A stretch of DNA of 64,000 bases from Streptomyces sp. CB02056 (GCF_001905545.1 NZ_LIPD01000008.1:62001-126000); one strand, 5' to 3'. Numbered from the stretch's first letter, positions 17,951 through 26,040 are shown. Notes: generated from the sequence alone by a model not told the origin. Numbers and translations: made by a program.

Positions 17951-17996
17951 CTGAGTACGGATACTCAGGCGCCCGCACCCCCGCGCGGCGCACTCT
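17951..17996 (+). promoter_or_regulatory. Inverted repeat and leaderless promoter of small membrane gene
   Basis: CTGAGTA-CGGA-TACTCAG is a perfect 7-bp inverted repeat (17951-17968) located at the expected -35 position. CACTCT (17991-17996) lies 6 nt before the GTG of the 46-residue membrane protein. The arrangement looks like an operator over a leaderless promoter; the same repeat could also act as a weak hairpin behind accE. Confidence 0.5.
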
Positions 17997-18002
17997 GGAC
18001 GG

Positions 18003-18143
18003 GTGCTCTGGTCAGACCCCCGTGACGAGCCCTCGCCCGAGGCCCGTCGGATGCAGGAGCGGATGCAGCGGGCCGGCAAGGTGCTCGCCGCCCTCGTGCT
18101 GGTCGGCGCCGTGCTGATCATGATCTCCCGCTCCTTCACCTGA
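18003..18143 (+). CDS. 46-residue single-span membrane protein
   Basis: Reads V-L-W-S-D-P-R-D-E-P, an Arg/Gln-rich amphipathic stretch ('ARRMQERMQRAGK'), one hydrophobic helix ('VLAALVLVGAVLIMISRSF') and stop. Third-position G/C bias matches coding DNA and the GTG start sits 6 nt after a CACTCT -10-like hexamer. It lies between accE and maf. Function unknown; small proteins of this kind are often missed by gene callers. Confidence 0.6.
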   Translation: MLWSDPRDEPSPEARRMQERMQRAGKVLAALVLVGAVLIMISRSFT

Positions 18144-18190
18144 GCCGTTCACCCGAACGGCGGACACCGGCACCCCCTACGCTGGTGGAC

Positions 18191-18793
18191 ATGACCGACC
18201 AGCGCCCCCTCGTCCTCGCCTCCGCCTCCCCCGCCCGCCTCGGGCTGCTGCGCCAGGCGGGCCTCGACCCGCGCGTGGTGGTCAGCGGCGTCGACGAGGA
18301 CGCGATCACCGCCGCCACCCCCGCCGAGCTCGCCCTCGTCCTGGCCGAGGCCAAGGCGAAGGCCGTCGCCGCCGAACTCGCCGACGGCGAGCTGGTGATC
18401 GGCTGCGACTCCGTCCTGGAACTGGACGGCCGGGCCCTCGGCAAGCCCGCCGACGCCACCGAGGCGCTGGCCCGCTGGCAGTCGATGCGCGGGCGTTCCG
18501 GCGTGCTGCGCACCGGCCACTGCGTGATCGACACCGCGACCGGCCGGCAGTCCTCGGCCACCGCCTCCACCACCGTCCGCTTCGGCACCCCGGACGACGC
18601 CGAGATCGCCGCGTACGTGGCCTCCGGCGAACCGCTGTACGTGGCCGGGGCGTTCACCCTGGACGGCCGCTCCGCGCCCTTCATCGACGGCATCGACGGC
18701 GACCCGGGCAACGTCATCGGCCTCTCCCTGCCGCTGCTGCGCCGGCTGCTCGCCGACCTCGACGTGCGCATCACGGATCTGTGGGCGAACTGA
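18191..18793 (+). CDS. Maf-family nucleotide pyrophosphatase
   Basis: House-cleaning nucleoside triphosphate pyrophosphatase acting on dTTP/UTP or modified nucleotides. The 200-residue protein has the N-terminal 'LVLASASPARLGLLRQAG', the catalytic-region 'VIGCDSVLELDGRALGKP' with the conserved Asp, and C-terminal 'GAFTLDGRSAPFIDGIDGDPGNVIGLSLP'-type sequence (read in two pieces). ATG at 18191 is 7 nt after TACGCT (18178-18183) with no ribosome binding site, so leaderless; a GTG at 18185 is less likely. Usual length for the family is 190-210. Confidence 0.92.
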   Translation: MTDQRPLVLASASPARLGLLRQAGLDPRVVVSGVDEDAITAATPAELALVLAEAKAKAVAAELADGELVIGCDSVLELDGRALGKPADATEALARWQSMRGRSGVLRTGHCVIDTATGRQSSATASTTVRFGTPDDAEIAAYVASGEPLYVAGAFTLDGRSAPFIDGIDGDPGNVIGLSLPLLRRLLADLDVRITDLWAN

Positions 18794-18860
18794 CCTCCCG
18801 AACACCGCGGCGGTGCCCCTAAGCTGACCGGCGTTCGAACGGGGGGAGGGGACGCGGCAG

Positions 18861-19595
18861 ATGACCGACAGCGTGCTCAACGTGGTGCTCGGCCTGGTGG
18901 CCAGCGCGATCAGCGCCGGCCTCGGCTGGCTCGCCCAGGCGCTGCGGCGGCGCCGCAGGGTCGAACGGGTGCGGGCGTTCTTCGGACTGCCGGGCGGCAG
19001 CGAGTGCCTGATCGTGGTGCCGCGCAGCATCGGGACGGGCTCGCACGCCCACACCGTGACCCGGCGCGACGCGTACGCGCTGATGTGGCTGGCCGGGCTG
19101 GTCGAGGAGTGCGGGGCGCGGCCCGAGCTGGTGGCCCACGACGCCGCGCACCGCGGCCTGGGCGCCAAGACCGAGCTGTGCCTGGGCGGTCCGGTCAGCA
19201 ACGAGCGGATGGCCGCCCATCTCGCCTGGGGCCTGCCGGGCGTGCTGATCACCTCGGGGCCGGGCCCGGGCAGCAACGTCCTCGTGGTGGGCGAGCGGGA
19301 CTTCACCGCCGGCCCGGACGAGACGCACGTCCTGCTCGCCCGGATCGCCACCCCGGACGGCGGCCGCCCGGTGTTCCTGGTCTCCGGCCAGACCGGCACC
19401 GCCAACCAGGCCGGGGTGCGCTACCTGGTCGCGCACCACCGCGAACTCGCCCGGAGGCACGGGCAGGACGGCACCTTCGCGCTCGTCCTGCGGGTGGTCA
19501 ACCCGGAGGCGTACGGGCCGGACATGGTCGAGGTGGCGGCCGACGTGACGGCCGAGGCGCTGCGGCGGCCCGCCGCCCGCTCCGGCACCGCTTGA
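18861..19595 (+). CDS. Membrane-anchored protein of unknown function with CLGGPVSN motif
   Basis: A 244-residue protein. Residues 5-27 form a membrane helix ('SVLNVVLGLVASAISAGLGW') followed by a very basic stop-transfer stretch ('RRRRRVERVR'), so the rest faces the cytoplasm. The soluble domain alternates strands and helices like a Rossmann fold: 'ECLIVVPRSIG', 'DAYALMWLAGLVEECG', 'LCLGGPVSNERMAAHL', 'GSNVLVVGERDF', 'VFLVSGQTGTANQAGVRYL'. The CGGPxSN-type loop looks like a ligand- or nucleotide-binding turn. I do not recognise the family. It sits between maf and accA2 as a probable single gene. Confidence 0.7.
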   Translation: MTDSVLNVVLGLVASAISAGLGWLAQALRRRRRVERVRAFFGLPGGSECLIVVPRSIGTGSHAHTVTRRDAYALMWLAGLVEECGARPELVAHDAAHRGLGAKTELCLGGPVSNERMAAHLAWGLPGVLITSGPGPGSNVLVVGERDFTAGPDETHVLLARIATPDGGRPVFLVSGQTGTANQAGVRYLVAHHRELARRHGQDGTFALVLRVVNPEAYGPDMVEVAADVTAEALRRPAARSGTA

Positions 19596-19748
19596 GCGGC
19601 CCGCGCGAGACTGTGGCCCATGCCACCCTCCCGCCGCGCCGCGGGCCGGTCACCCGCTGTGGCCCCCGCCGATCCGGGCGGACCGGCGCCGACCTGCGAC
19701 GTCGTCCACGGGGCCGCCCGCGGGCCCGGAAAACCCATCACCGAGCGT

Positions 19749-19762
19749 GTGGGATAGTTCAC
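19749..19762. promoter_or_regulatory. Crp-like site upstream of accA2
   Basis: GTG-N8-CAC (GTGGGATAGTTCAC) matches the streptomycete Crp consensus GTGN6GNCAC except for one base, with the wider context TGTGGGATAGTTCACA being partly palindromic. It lies 70 bp before the accA2 start. A short site like this can occur by chance, so this is a candidate only. cAMP-forming cya is encoded 5 kb away. Confidence 0.35.
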
Positions 19763-19831
19763 AACCCGGGGCTACTCGCCGGTACTGCCCAGGAATCCAT
19801 AAACTCAACGAGGTTCAAGAAGGGAGCCACA

Positions 19832-21607
19832 GTGCGCAAGGTGCTCATCGCCAACCGCGGGGAAATCGCTGTCCGCGTCGCCCGTGCCTGCTCGGACGCC
19901 GGTATCGCCAGCGTCGCCGTCTACGCCGAGCCGGACCGGGATGCGCTGCACGTCCGCGCGGCCGACGAGGCTTACGCGCTGGGCGGTGACACCCCCGCTA
20001 CCAGCTACCTGGACATCGCCAAGGTCCTCAAGGCGGCCGCCGACTCCGGTGCGGACGCCGTCCACCCCGGCTACGGGTTCCTGTCGGAGAACGCCGACTT
20101 CGCCCAGGCCGTCCTCGACGCGGGTCTGATCTGGATCGGCCCGCCGCCGCAGGCCATCCGCGACCTCGGCGACAAGGTGACCGCCCGGCACGTCGCCCAG
20201 CGGGCCGGTGCCCCGCTGGTGGCCGGCACGCCGGACCCGGTCTCGGGCGCCGACGAGGTCGTCGTCTTTGCCCGGGAGCACGGCCTGCCGGTCGCCATCA
20301 AGGCGGCCTTCGGCGGCGGCGGACGCGGCCTCAAGGTCGCCCGCACGCTGGAGGAGATCCCCGAGCTGTACGAGTCCGCGGTGCGCGAGGCCGTCGCCGC
20401 CTTCGGCCGCGGCGAGTGCTTCGTCGAGCGCTACCTGGACAACCCGCGGCACGTGGAGACCCAGTGCCTGGCCGACAAGCACGGCAACGTGGTGGTCGTC
20501 TCCACCCGTGACTGCTCGCTCCAGCGCCGCCACCAGAAGCTGGTCGAGGAGGCGCCCGCGCCGTTCCTGACCGCCGAGCAGAACGCCGAGCTGTACCGGG
20601 CGTCCAAGGCCATCCTGAAGGAGGCCGGCTACGAGGGCGCCGGGACCTGCGAGTTCCTGGTCGCGCTGGACGGCACGATCTCCTTCCTGGAGGTCAACAC
20701 CCGTCTCCAGGTGGAGCACCCGGTCACCGAGGAGGTCACCGGCCTCGACCTGGTCCGCGAGATGTTCCGGATCGCCGACGGCGAGGAGCTCGGCTACGGC
20801 GACCCCGAGGTGCGCGGCCACTCCTTCGAGTTCCGCATCAACGGCGAGGACCCGGGCCGGAACTTCCTGCCCGCGCCCGGCACCGTGACGCTGTTCGCCC
20901 CGCCGTCCGGCCCGGGCGTGCGCCTGGACTCGGGCGTGGAGACCGGCTCGGTCATCGGCCCGGCCTGGGACTCGCTGCTGGCCAAGCTGGTCGTCAGCGG
21001 CCGCGACCGCAAGCAGGCCCTGGAGCGGGCCCGCCGCGCGCTGGCCGAGTTCAAGGTGGAGGGCATGGCCACCGCCATCCCGTTCCACCGGGCGGTCGTC
21101 ACCGACCCGGCGTTCGCGCCCGAGGTGCACGGCGGCGACGGGCCGTTCACGGTCTTCACCCGGTGGATCGAGACCGAGTTCGACAACACCATCCCGCCGT
21201 TCGCCGGCGCGGCTGGTGACGGCGAGGAGGCCGAGACCCGGGAGACCGTGGTGGTCGAGGTCGGCGGCAAGCGGATCGAGGTCTCGCTGCCGTCCTCGCT
21301 GGGCGTCACGGCGGCCCCGGCGGCCGGTGCCGCGGGCTCCGCCAAGGCCAAGCGCCGGGTGGGCGCCAAGAAGGCCGGCTCGGCCGTCAGCGGCGACACC
21401 CTGGCCTCGCCGATGCAGGGCACCATCGTCAAGGTCGCCGTGGAGGAGGGCCAGGTCGTCGCCGAGGGCGAGCTGATCGTGGTCCTGGAGGCGATGAAGA
21501 TGGAGCAGCCGCTGAACGCCCACAAGGCGGGCACCGTCACCGGCCTCAAGGCCGAGGTCGGCGCGAGCGTCAGCAGCGGCGCCGCGCTCTGCGAGATCAA
21601 GGACTGA
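19832..21607 (+). CDS. accA2: Acyl-CoA carboxylase alpha subunit (biotin carboxylase + BCCP)
   Basis: Carboxylates its own biotin with ATP and bicarbonate for transfer by PccB or AccB. The 591-residue protein has an N-terminal biotin carboxylase domain ('VLIANRGEIAVRVARA', ATP-grasp 'AAFGGGGRGLKVA', 'FLEVNTRLQVEHPVTEEV'), a charged Ala/Lys-rich linker (about 490-515), and a C-terminal biotin carrier domain with 'LEAMKMEQPL', the biotinylated lysine being residue 556. GTG at 19832 has AAGGGAG 5 nt upstream. Long biotin carboxylases of this type serve several beta subunits in streptomycetes. Confidence 0.96.
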   Translation: MRKVLIANRGEIAVRVARACSDAGIASVAVYAEPDRDALHVRAADEAYALGGDTPATSYLDIAKVLKAAADSGADAVHPGYGFLSENADFAQAVLDAGLIWIGPPPQAIRDLGDKVTARHVAQRAGAPLVAGTPDPVSGADEVVVFAREHGLPVAIKAAFGGGGRGLKVARTLEEIPELYESAVREAVAAFGRGECFVERYLDNPRHVETQCLADKHGNVVVVSTRDCSLQRRHQKLVEEAPAPFLTAEQNAELYRASKAILKEAGYEGAGTCEFLVALDGTISFLEVNTRLQVEHPVTEEVTGLDLVREMFRIADGEELGYGDPEVRGHSFEFRINGEDPGRNFLPAPGTVTLFAPPSGPGVRLDSGVETGSVIGPAWDSLLAKLVVSGRDRKQALERARRALAEFKVEGMATAIPFHRAVVTDPAFAPEVHGGDGPFTVFTRWIETEFDNTIPPFAGAAGDGEEAETRETVVVEVGGKRIEVSLPSSLGVTAAPAAGAAGSAKAKRRVGAKKAGSAVSGDTLASPMQGTIVKVAVEEGQVVAEGELIVVLEAMKMEQPLNAHKAGTVTGLKAEVGASVSSGAALCEIKD

Positions 21608-21686
21608 CACCGTCCCTGACCCCGGACCGGTCCGTACGCCCCTCGGGGGTGTGCGGACCGGTCCCGTTTCCGCGGACCGTACGGGC

Positions 21687-22679
21687 TCAGCGCCCGCGCG
21701 GCAGGCCCAGTTCGGCCAGCCTGGCCGGCATGCCGCCCGGGGCGACGGGCCCGCCGTGCGCGCCGGGGCGGCGCTGGCCGGGCAGCGGGGCGCCGCCGGG
21801 GGGCGGGCCGCCGCGGCGGGCCATCGGGCCGGGCTGGGGCTGGTGCATCGGGCCGCTGCCGGTGCCGTGCACCGGGGCGTCACCGCCCGGTCCGGCGCCC
21901 AGCGGGGCCAGGTCGACCTGCACCCCGCAGTCGGCGAGCGCGTCCAGCTCGCGGACGGTGCTGTCGTCCGCGGTGGCCTGCTCGTCGGTGACCAGGCGGG
22001 TGATGGTCTCGGTGGCGACGGTCTGGAACATGCCGGCCGCGCCGAGCTTGGTGTGGTCGGCGAGGACGATCACCTCGGCGGCCGCCAGCACCATGGCCCG
22101 GTCCACGCTCGCGGACAGCATGTTCGCCGTCGACAGCCCGCGCTCGGCCGTCAGACCGCTGCCGGAGATGAAGGCCTTGTTGACCCTCAACCCCTGCAGG
22201 GACTGCTCCGCGCCGCTGCCCACCAGCGCGTAGTTGGAGCCGCGCAGGGTGCCGCCGGTCATCACCACCTCGACCCGGTTGGCGTGCGCCAGGGCCTGGG
22301 CGACCAGCAGCGAGTTGGTGACCACCGTCAGCCCGGGCACCCGGGCCAGCCGGCGGGCCAGCTCCTGGGTGGTGGTGCCGGCGCCGACCACCACCGCGTC
22401 CCCCTCCTCCACCAGGCCGGCGGCGAAGTCCGCGATGGCGCTCTTCTCCGCCGCGGACAGGTGGGTCTTCTGCGGGTATCCGGGTTCGCGGCTGAAGCCG
22501 CCGGGGAGCACCGCGCCGCCGTGCCGGCGGTCGAGGAGCCCTTCTGCCTCCAGCGCCCGCACGTCACGGCGCACGGTCACTTCGGAGGTCTGGACGACGC
22601 GGGCCAACTCCCGGAGCGAGACGGCTCCGTTGGCGCGCACCATTTCGAGGATCAACTGGCGACGTTCTGCTGCAAACAC
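21687..22679 (-). CDS. DeoR-family transcriptional regulator
   Basis: A 330-residue repressor. The N-terminal DeoR winged helix (about 1-57: 'ERRQLILEMVRANGAVSLRE', 'TVRRDVRALEAEGLLDRRHGGAV') is followed by the DeoRC sugar-phosphate sensor domain ('AIADFAAGLVEEGDAVVVGAGTT', 'TNSLLVAQAL', 'MTGGTLRG', 'VLADHTKLG'). The last 80 residues are a Gly/Pro/His-rich tail not typical of the family. GTG at 22679 is 7 nt after TACCGT, so leaderless. It lies 3.4 kb from the nucleoside genes and could sense deoxyribose-5-phosphate, but that is only a guess. Confidence 0.92.
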   Translation of the reverse strand: MFAAERRQLILEMVRANGAVSLRELARVVQTSEVTVRRDVRALEAEGLLDRRHGGAVLPGGFSREPGYPQKTHLSAAEKSAIADFAAGLVEEGDAVVVGAGTTTQELARRLARVPGLTVVTNSLLVAQALAHANRVEVVMTGGTLRGSNYALVGSGAEQSLQGLRVNKAFISGSGLTAERGLSTANMLSASVDRAMVLAAAEVIVLADHTKLGAAGMFQTVATETITRLVTDEQATADDSTVRELDALADCGVQVDLAPLGAGPGGDAPVHGTGSGPMHQPQPGPMARRGGPPPGGAPLPGQRRPGAHGGPVAPGGMPARLAELGLPRGR

Positions 22680-22726
22680 AGAACCGACGGTAACCTGCGT
22701 GACCGTCTGCTTTCAGGCGTTTGCAG
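22670..22726. promoter_or_regulatory. Inverted repeat around the deoR-type promoter
   Basis: CTGCAAAC (22670-22677) and GTTTGCAG (22719-22726) are perfect 8-bp inverted copies 41 bp apart. One covers the start codon of the DeoR gene and the other sits just beyond its -35 region. Two half-sites flanking a promoter fit autorepression, perhaps through looping. Confidence 0.5.
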
Positions 22727-22833
22727 CTAGTAGCGGGAATTGCTCACGCACGAGCGGCGCGTGACCGTAGAATACGCGCCGTCAATGGCCCGGAACTGCG
22801 CCCGCCGTCCGGGTGACGGCCATGCCCGCGCGA

Positions 22834-22861
22834 AGGGCGGTCGCCGATCGGCAACCGCCCT
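22834..22861 (-). terminator. Hairpin behind lpdA
   Basis: AGGGCGGT..GCC-GATC-GGC..ACCGCCCT forms a 12-bp stem with one mismatch, 19 nt after the lpdA stop. No U-tract follows, as is usual for streptomycete terminators. Confidence 0.6.
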
Positions 22862-22879
22862 CAACTGTGCGCCGGACGC

Positions 22880-24325
22880 TCAGGATTCGCCGTCGACCCG
22901 CTTGCGGATGTGCAGCTGCCGGGCGGCCTCGGCGGTCGAGCCGGAGACGGACGGGTAGACGGTGAAGGCGCTGGCCACCTGTTCGACCGTCAGATTGGCG
23001 TCCACCGCGAGCGAGATCGGGTGGATCAGCTCGCTGGCCCGCGGGGCGACGACCACGCCGCCGACCACGATGCCGGTGCCCGGGCGGCAGAACAGCTTCA
23101 CGAAGCCGTCCCGGATGCCCTGCATCTTCGCCCGCGGGTTGCCGCGCAGCGGGAGCTTGACCACGACGGCGTCCATCTTGCCGCACTCCACGTCGGCCGC
23201 CGTGTAGCCGACGGTGGCGATCTCCGGGTCGGTGAAGACGTTGGAGGCCACGGTCTTGAGGTTCAGCGGCTGCACCGCGTCGCCGAGCGCGTGGTACATC
23301 GCGATCCGGCCCTGCATGGCCGCCACCGAGGCGAGCATGAAGACGCCGGTGCAGTCGCCCGCCGCGTACACGCCGGGGGCGGTGGTGCGGGAGACCCGGT
23401 CGACCTGGATCTGGCCCCAGTCGTTGAGCTTGACCCCGGCCTCCTCCAGGCCCATCTCGGAGGTGTTGGGGACGGAGCCGACCGCCATCAGGCAGTGGGT
23501 GCCCTCGATCACCTTGCCGTCGGCCAGCATGACCTCGACCCGGTCGCCGATCCGCTTGACGCTCTCGGCGCGCGAGCGGCCCATGACGTTCATGCCGCGG
23601 CGGCGGAAGACGTCCTCCAGCACCTCGGCGGCGTCCGGGTCCTCGCCCGGCAGCACCCGGTCGCGGCTGGACACCAGGGTCACCTTGGAGCCGAGCGCCT
23701 GGTACGCGCCGGCGAACTCGGCGCCGGTCACACCGGAGCCGACCACGATCAGCTCGCGGGGCAGCTCCTCCAGGTCGTACACCTGGGTCCAGGTGAGGAT
23801 CCGCTCGCCGTCCGGCTGGGCGTCCGGCAGCTCGCGCGGGTGGGCGCCGGTGGCGATCAGCACCGCGTCGGCGTGCAGCGACTGCACGGTGCCGTCGGGC
23901 GCGTCCACCAGCACCTCGCGGGAGCCGTCCACGGCCTGCCCGCCGGTGCCGAGCCGGCCGCGGCCGCGCAGCACGGTGACGCCGGCCCGGGTGACGGACT
24001 GGGTGATGTCGTGGGACTGCGCGATCGCCAGGCGCTTCACACGGCGGTTGACCTTGCCCAGGTCCACGCCGATCACCCGGGCCGCCTGCTCGACGGGCGG
24101 GGTGTCGTCCGCGACCAGGATGCCCAGCTCCTCGTACGAGCTGTCGAAGGTGGTCATCACCTCCGCGGTCGCGATCAGGGTCTTCGACGGAACGCAGTCC
24201 GTGAGCACCGCCGATCCGCCCAGACCGTCGGTGTCGACGACGGTCACCTCCGCGCCGAGCTGTGCGGCGACCAGGGCCGCCTCGTAGCCGCCGGGTCCGC
24301 CACCGATGATCACGATCCGAGTCAC
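22880..24325 (-). CDS. lpdA: NAD(P)H:quinone dehydrogenase of the LpdA flavoprotein family
   Basis: A 481-residue two-dinucleotide-binding flavoprotein. Motifs: FAD-binding 'IVIIGGGPGGYEAALVA', 'GSAVLTDCVPSKTLIA', NAD(P)-binding 'LIVVGSGVTGAEFAG', 'VYAAGDCTG' and the C-terminal dimerisation domain. The CxxxxC redox pair of lipoamide dehydrogenases is missing: only the second Cys remains, as in mycobacterial LpdA (Rv3303c), which is a quinone reductase. So it should not act as a lipoamide dehydrogenase. GTG at 24325 is 7 nt after GACAAT (leaderless); an ATG at 24334 is the alternative. Cytosolic; monocistronic. Confidence 0.9.
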   Translation of the reverse strand: MTRIVIIGGGPGGYEAALVAAQLGAEVTVVDTDGLGGSAVLTDCVPSKTLIATAEVMTTFDSSYEELGILVADDTPPVEQAARVIGVDLGKVNRRVKRLAIAQSHDITQSVTRAGVTVLRGRGRLGTGGQAVDGSREVLVDAPDGTVQSLHADAVLIATGAHPRELPDAQPDGERILTWTQVYDLEELPRELIVVGSGVTGAEFAGAYQALGSKVTLVSSRDRVLPGEDPDAAEVLEDVFRRRGMNVMGRSRAESVKRIGDRVEVMLADGKVIEGTHCLMAVGSVPNTSEMGLEEAGVKLNDWGQIQVDRVSRTTAPGVYAAGDCTGVFMLASVAAMQGRIAMYHALGDAVQPLNLKTVASNVFTDPEIATVGYTAADVECGKMDAVVVKLPLRGNPRAKMQGIRDGFVKLFCRPGTGIVVGGVVVAPRASELIHPISLAVDANLTVEQVASAFTVYPSVSGSTAEAARQLHIRKRVDGES

Positions 24326-24433
24326 GTTCCCCATTGTCCCGCACGCCCGCGGCGCCGCCACGCCGGGGTCGGGGCTCCCGTACGTTCGTCCAGTCGCCCC
24401 GGCCCGCCCGCCGCCCGGGCTACCCTGGCCCCC

Positions 24434-24871
24434 ATGCCCCTTTACGCCGCGTATGCCACCAACCTCGATGCCCGGCAGATGACCCGCCGAGCCCCGCACT
24501 CCCCGCTGCGCGGCACGGGGTGGCTAGCCGGATGGCGGCTCACCTTCGGTGGCGAGCAGCTGGGTTGGGAGGGCTCGCTGGCCACCGTGGTCGAGGACGA
24601 GAAGGACCAGGTCTTCGTCTCGCTGTACGACGTCGCGCCGATGGACGAGGAGGGCCTGGACCGCTGGGAGGGCGTCCAGCTCGGCATCTACCGCAAGATC
24701 AAGCTGCGCGCGCAGACCCTGGACGGGGACATCCCGGTCTGGACGTACGTGCTCAACGACTACGAGGGCGGCCTGCCCGCGGCCCGCTACCTCGGCCTGG
24801 TCGCCGACGCCGCGGAGAGCGCCGGCGCCCCGCACGACTACGTGATGGACCTGCGCCGCCGCCCCTGCTGA
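24434..24871 (+). CDS. Gamma-glutamylcyclotransferase-like protein
   Basis: A 145-residue protein with the GGCT/AIG2 beta-barrel pattern: N-terminal 'LYAAYATNLDARQM' (a Y-x-x-N substrate loop in place of YGSN), 'WRLTFGG', and the catalytic-region acids in 'DEEGLDRWEGVQLGIYRKIK'. Such enzymes form 5-oxoproline from gamma-glutamyl compounds, but many members have other or unknown substrates. ATG at 24434 is exactly 7 nt after TACCCT (24421-24426), a leaderless arrangement. Its 3' end overlaps the convergent gene at 24838 by 34 bp. Confidence 0.82.
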   Translation: MPLYAAYATNLDARQMTRRAPHSPLRGTGWLAGWRLTFGGEQLGWEGSLATVVEDEKDQVFVSLYDVAPMDEEGLDRWEGVQLGIYRKIKLRAQTLDGDIPVWTYVLNDYEGGLPAARYLGLVADAAESAGAPHDYVMDLRRRPC

Positions 24872-25749
24872 TCCGCGTCCCAGCCGCGCACGGTCTCCGC
24901 GAGCACCCGCGCCACCGCCGCGCGCCGGGCCGGGTCGGCGCGCACCCCGTACGCCAGTTCGACGTGCAGCCACGGCACCCCGAGCCCGGCCGCGAACAGG
25001 CCGGCCACGTTGGTGGCGCCGGCCAGCCGCGCACCCGGCTCCCGCCAGGCCCGGCGGACCACCAGGCCGGCCCCGCCGAGCCCCGCGGCGGTCAGCTCGG
25101 CGGCCGGGCCCGGCCGCCCGGCGCCGCTGGAGACCACCGCGTCCCGACCGGGCAGGCTGGCCGCGCCGAAGCCGTGCAGCTGGATGCCGGGCAGGCCGCG
25201 CAGGGTGAGCGCCTCGACCACGGCGGCGAAGACGGTGTCGCTGCGGTGCGCGACGTCCGAGGAGCCGTCCGCCCCGGCCCGGCGGTGCGCCCCGGCGAGC
25301 ACCAGCACGCCGCCCGGCACGGCCCGGAACAGCTCCACCCCGAGCGCCTCGGTGCGGACGTCCGAGGCCGGGTGGGGCACCTGTACGGACCAGGCGGGGC
25401 GGACCGAGCGGTCCAGGTAGACCCGGCCCCAGCCGCGGCCGTCCCCGCTGCCGTCGTCGTCGGCAGCGGTCTCGGCGATCTCGGTGACCGGGCGGCCGGT
25501 CACGGCCTCGGTGAACCCGGTGATCCGGTACCCGGCCCGGGCCAGCGCCCGTTCGGCCTCCCCGGTCCGGCCGTCCAGCGCGCCGAGCACGCCGTCGGCC
25601 ACCGCCCGGCGCTGGGCCGCGCCCGGCACGGTGTACCGGCCGCTCGGGAAGAAGTCCGCGGTGAACGCGTCCACCCGGGCCGCCAGGTCCACCGGCGCGG
25701 GCCCGGGCGGCGCCGCGGGCGGCGGGTACCGGCTGTCCGTGTTCCCCAT
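24838..25749 (-). CDS. Unknown protein, possible histidine-rich hydrolase
   Basis: A 303-residue protein I cannot place in a named family. An N-terminal Pro-rich stretch precedes a single domain with spaced His/Asp/Glu motifs reminiscent of zinc peptidase or amidase folds: 'VPHPASDVRTEALGVELF', 'VLVLAGAHRRAG', 'SDVAHRSDTVFAAVVEAL', 'GIQLHGFGAASLPGRDAVVS' and C-terminal 'GVPWLHVELAYGVR'. Their order (PH..D..E, AxHR, D.AH..D, QxHGF) suggests a metal site. No signal peptide. ATG at 25749 has only a weak GGACGGGG upstream. It converges on, and overlaps by 34 bp, the GGCT-like gene. Confidence 0.65.
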   Translation of the reverse strand: MGNTDSRYPPPAAPPGPAPVDLAARVDAFTADFFPSGRYTVPGAAQRRAVADGVLGALDGRTGEAERALARAGYRITGFTEAVTGRPVTEIAETAADDDGSGDGRGWGRVYLDRSVRPAWSVQVPHPASDVRTEALGVELFRAVPGGVLVLAGAHRRAGADGSSDVAHRSDTVFAAVVEALTLRGLPGIQLHGFGAASLPGRDAVVSSGAGRPGPAAELTAAGLGGAGLVVRRAWREPGARLAGATNVAGLFAAGLGVPWLHVELAYGVRADPARRAAVARVLAETVRGWDADQQGRRRRSIT

Positions 25750-26040
25750 GGCGGTCGACCCCGTCCTGGTACCCCGCCGGAGCCGCGGACCGGACCGGCG
25801 ACGAAGGATCGGCCCCCTCGGCCCCTCGGGCCCCGACCGTCACCGTAACGCCGCCGACCCCGGACCGGCCCGCCGGGAAACGGGCCACGACGGCACGCGC
25901 ACGAAGCGACCGCCCGGAGGGAAAGGCCCGGCGCGGCACCCGGGTTGTGTGCGATCCGACGGCCCGCTCACCCGAAAAGCGTCACCGAGCTGTGTTTTCG
26001 GGTCAACCGGGTAACGATCCGGCATGCCGCGGCTGAATTT
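25750..26040. other. Intergenic region upstream of deoD, no gene seen
   Basis: The 328-bp divergent gap runs to 26077. Apart from the deoD operator and promoter at its right end, I see no coding sequence, hairpin or strong repeat here. It should also hold the promoter of the unknown gene ending at 24838, but no convincing hexamers were found. Confidence 0.5.
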
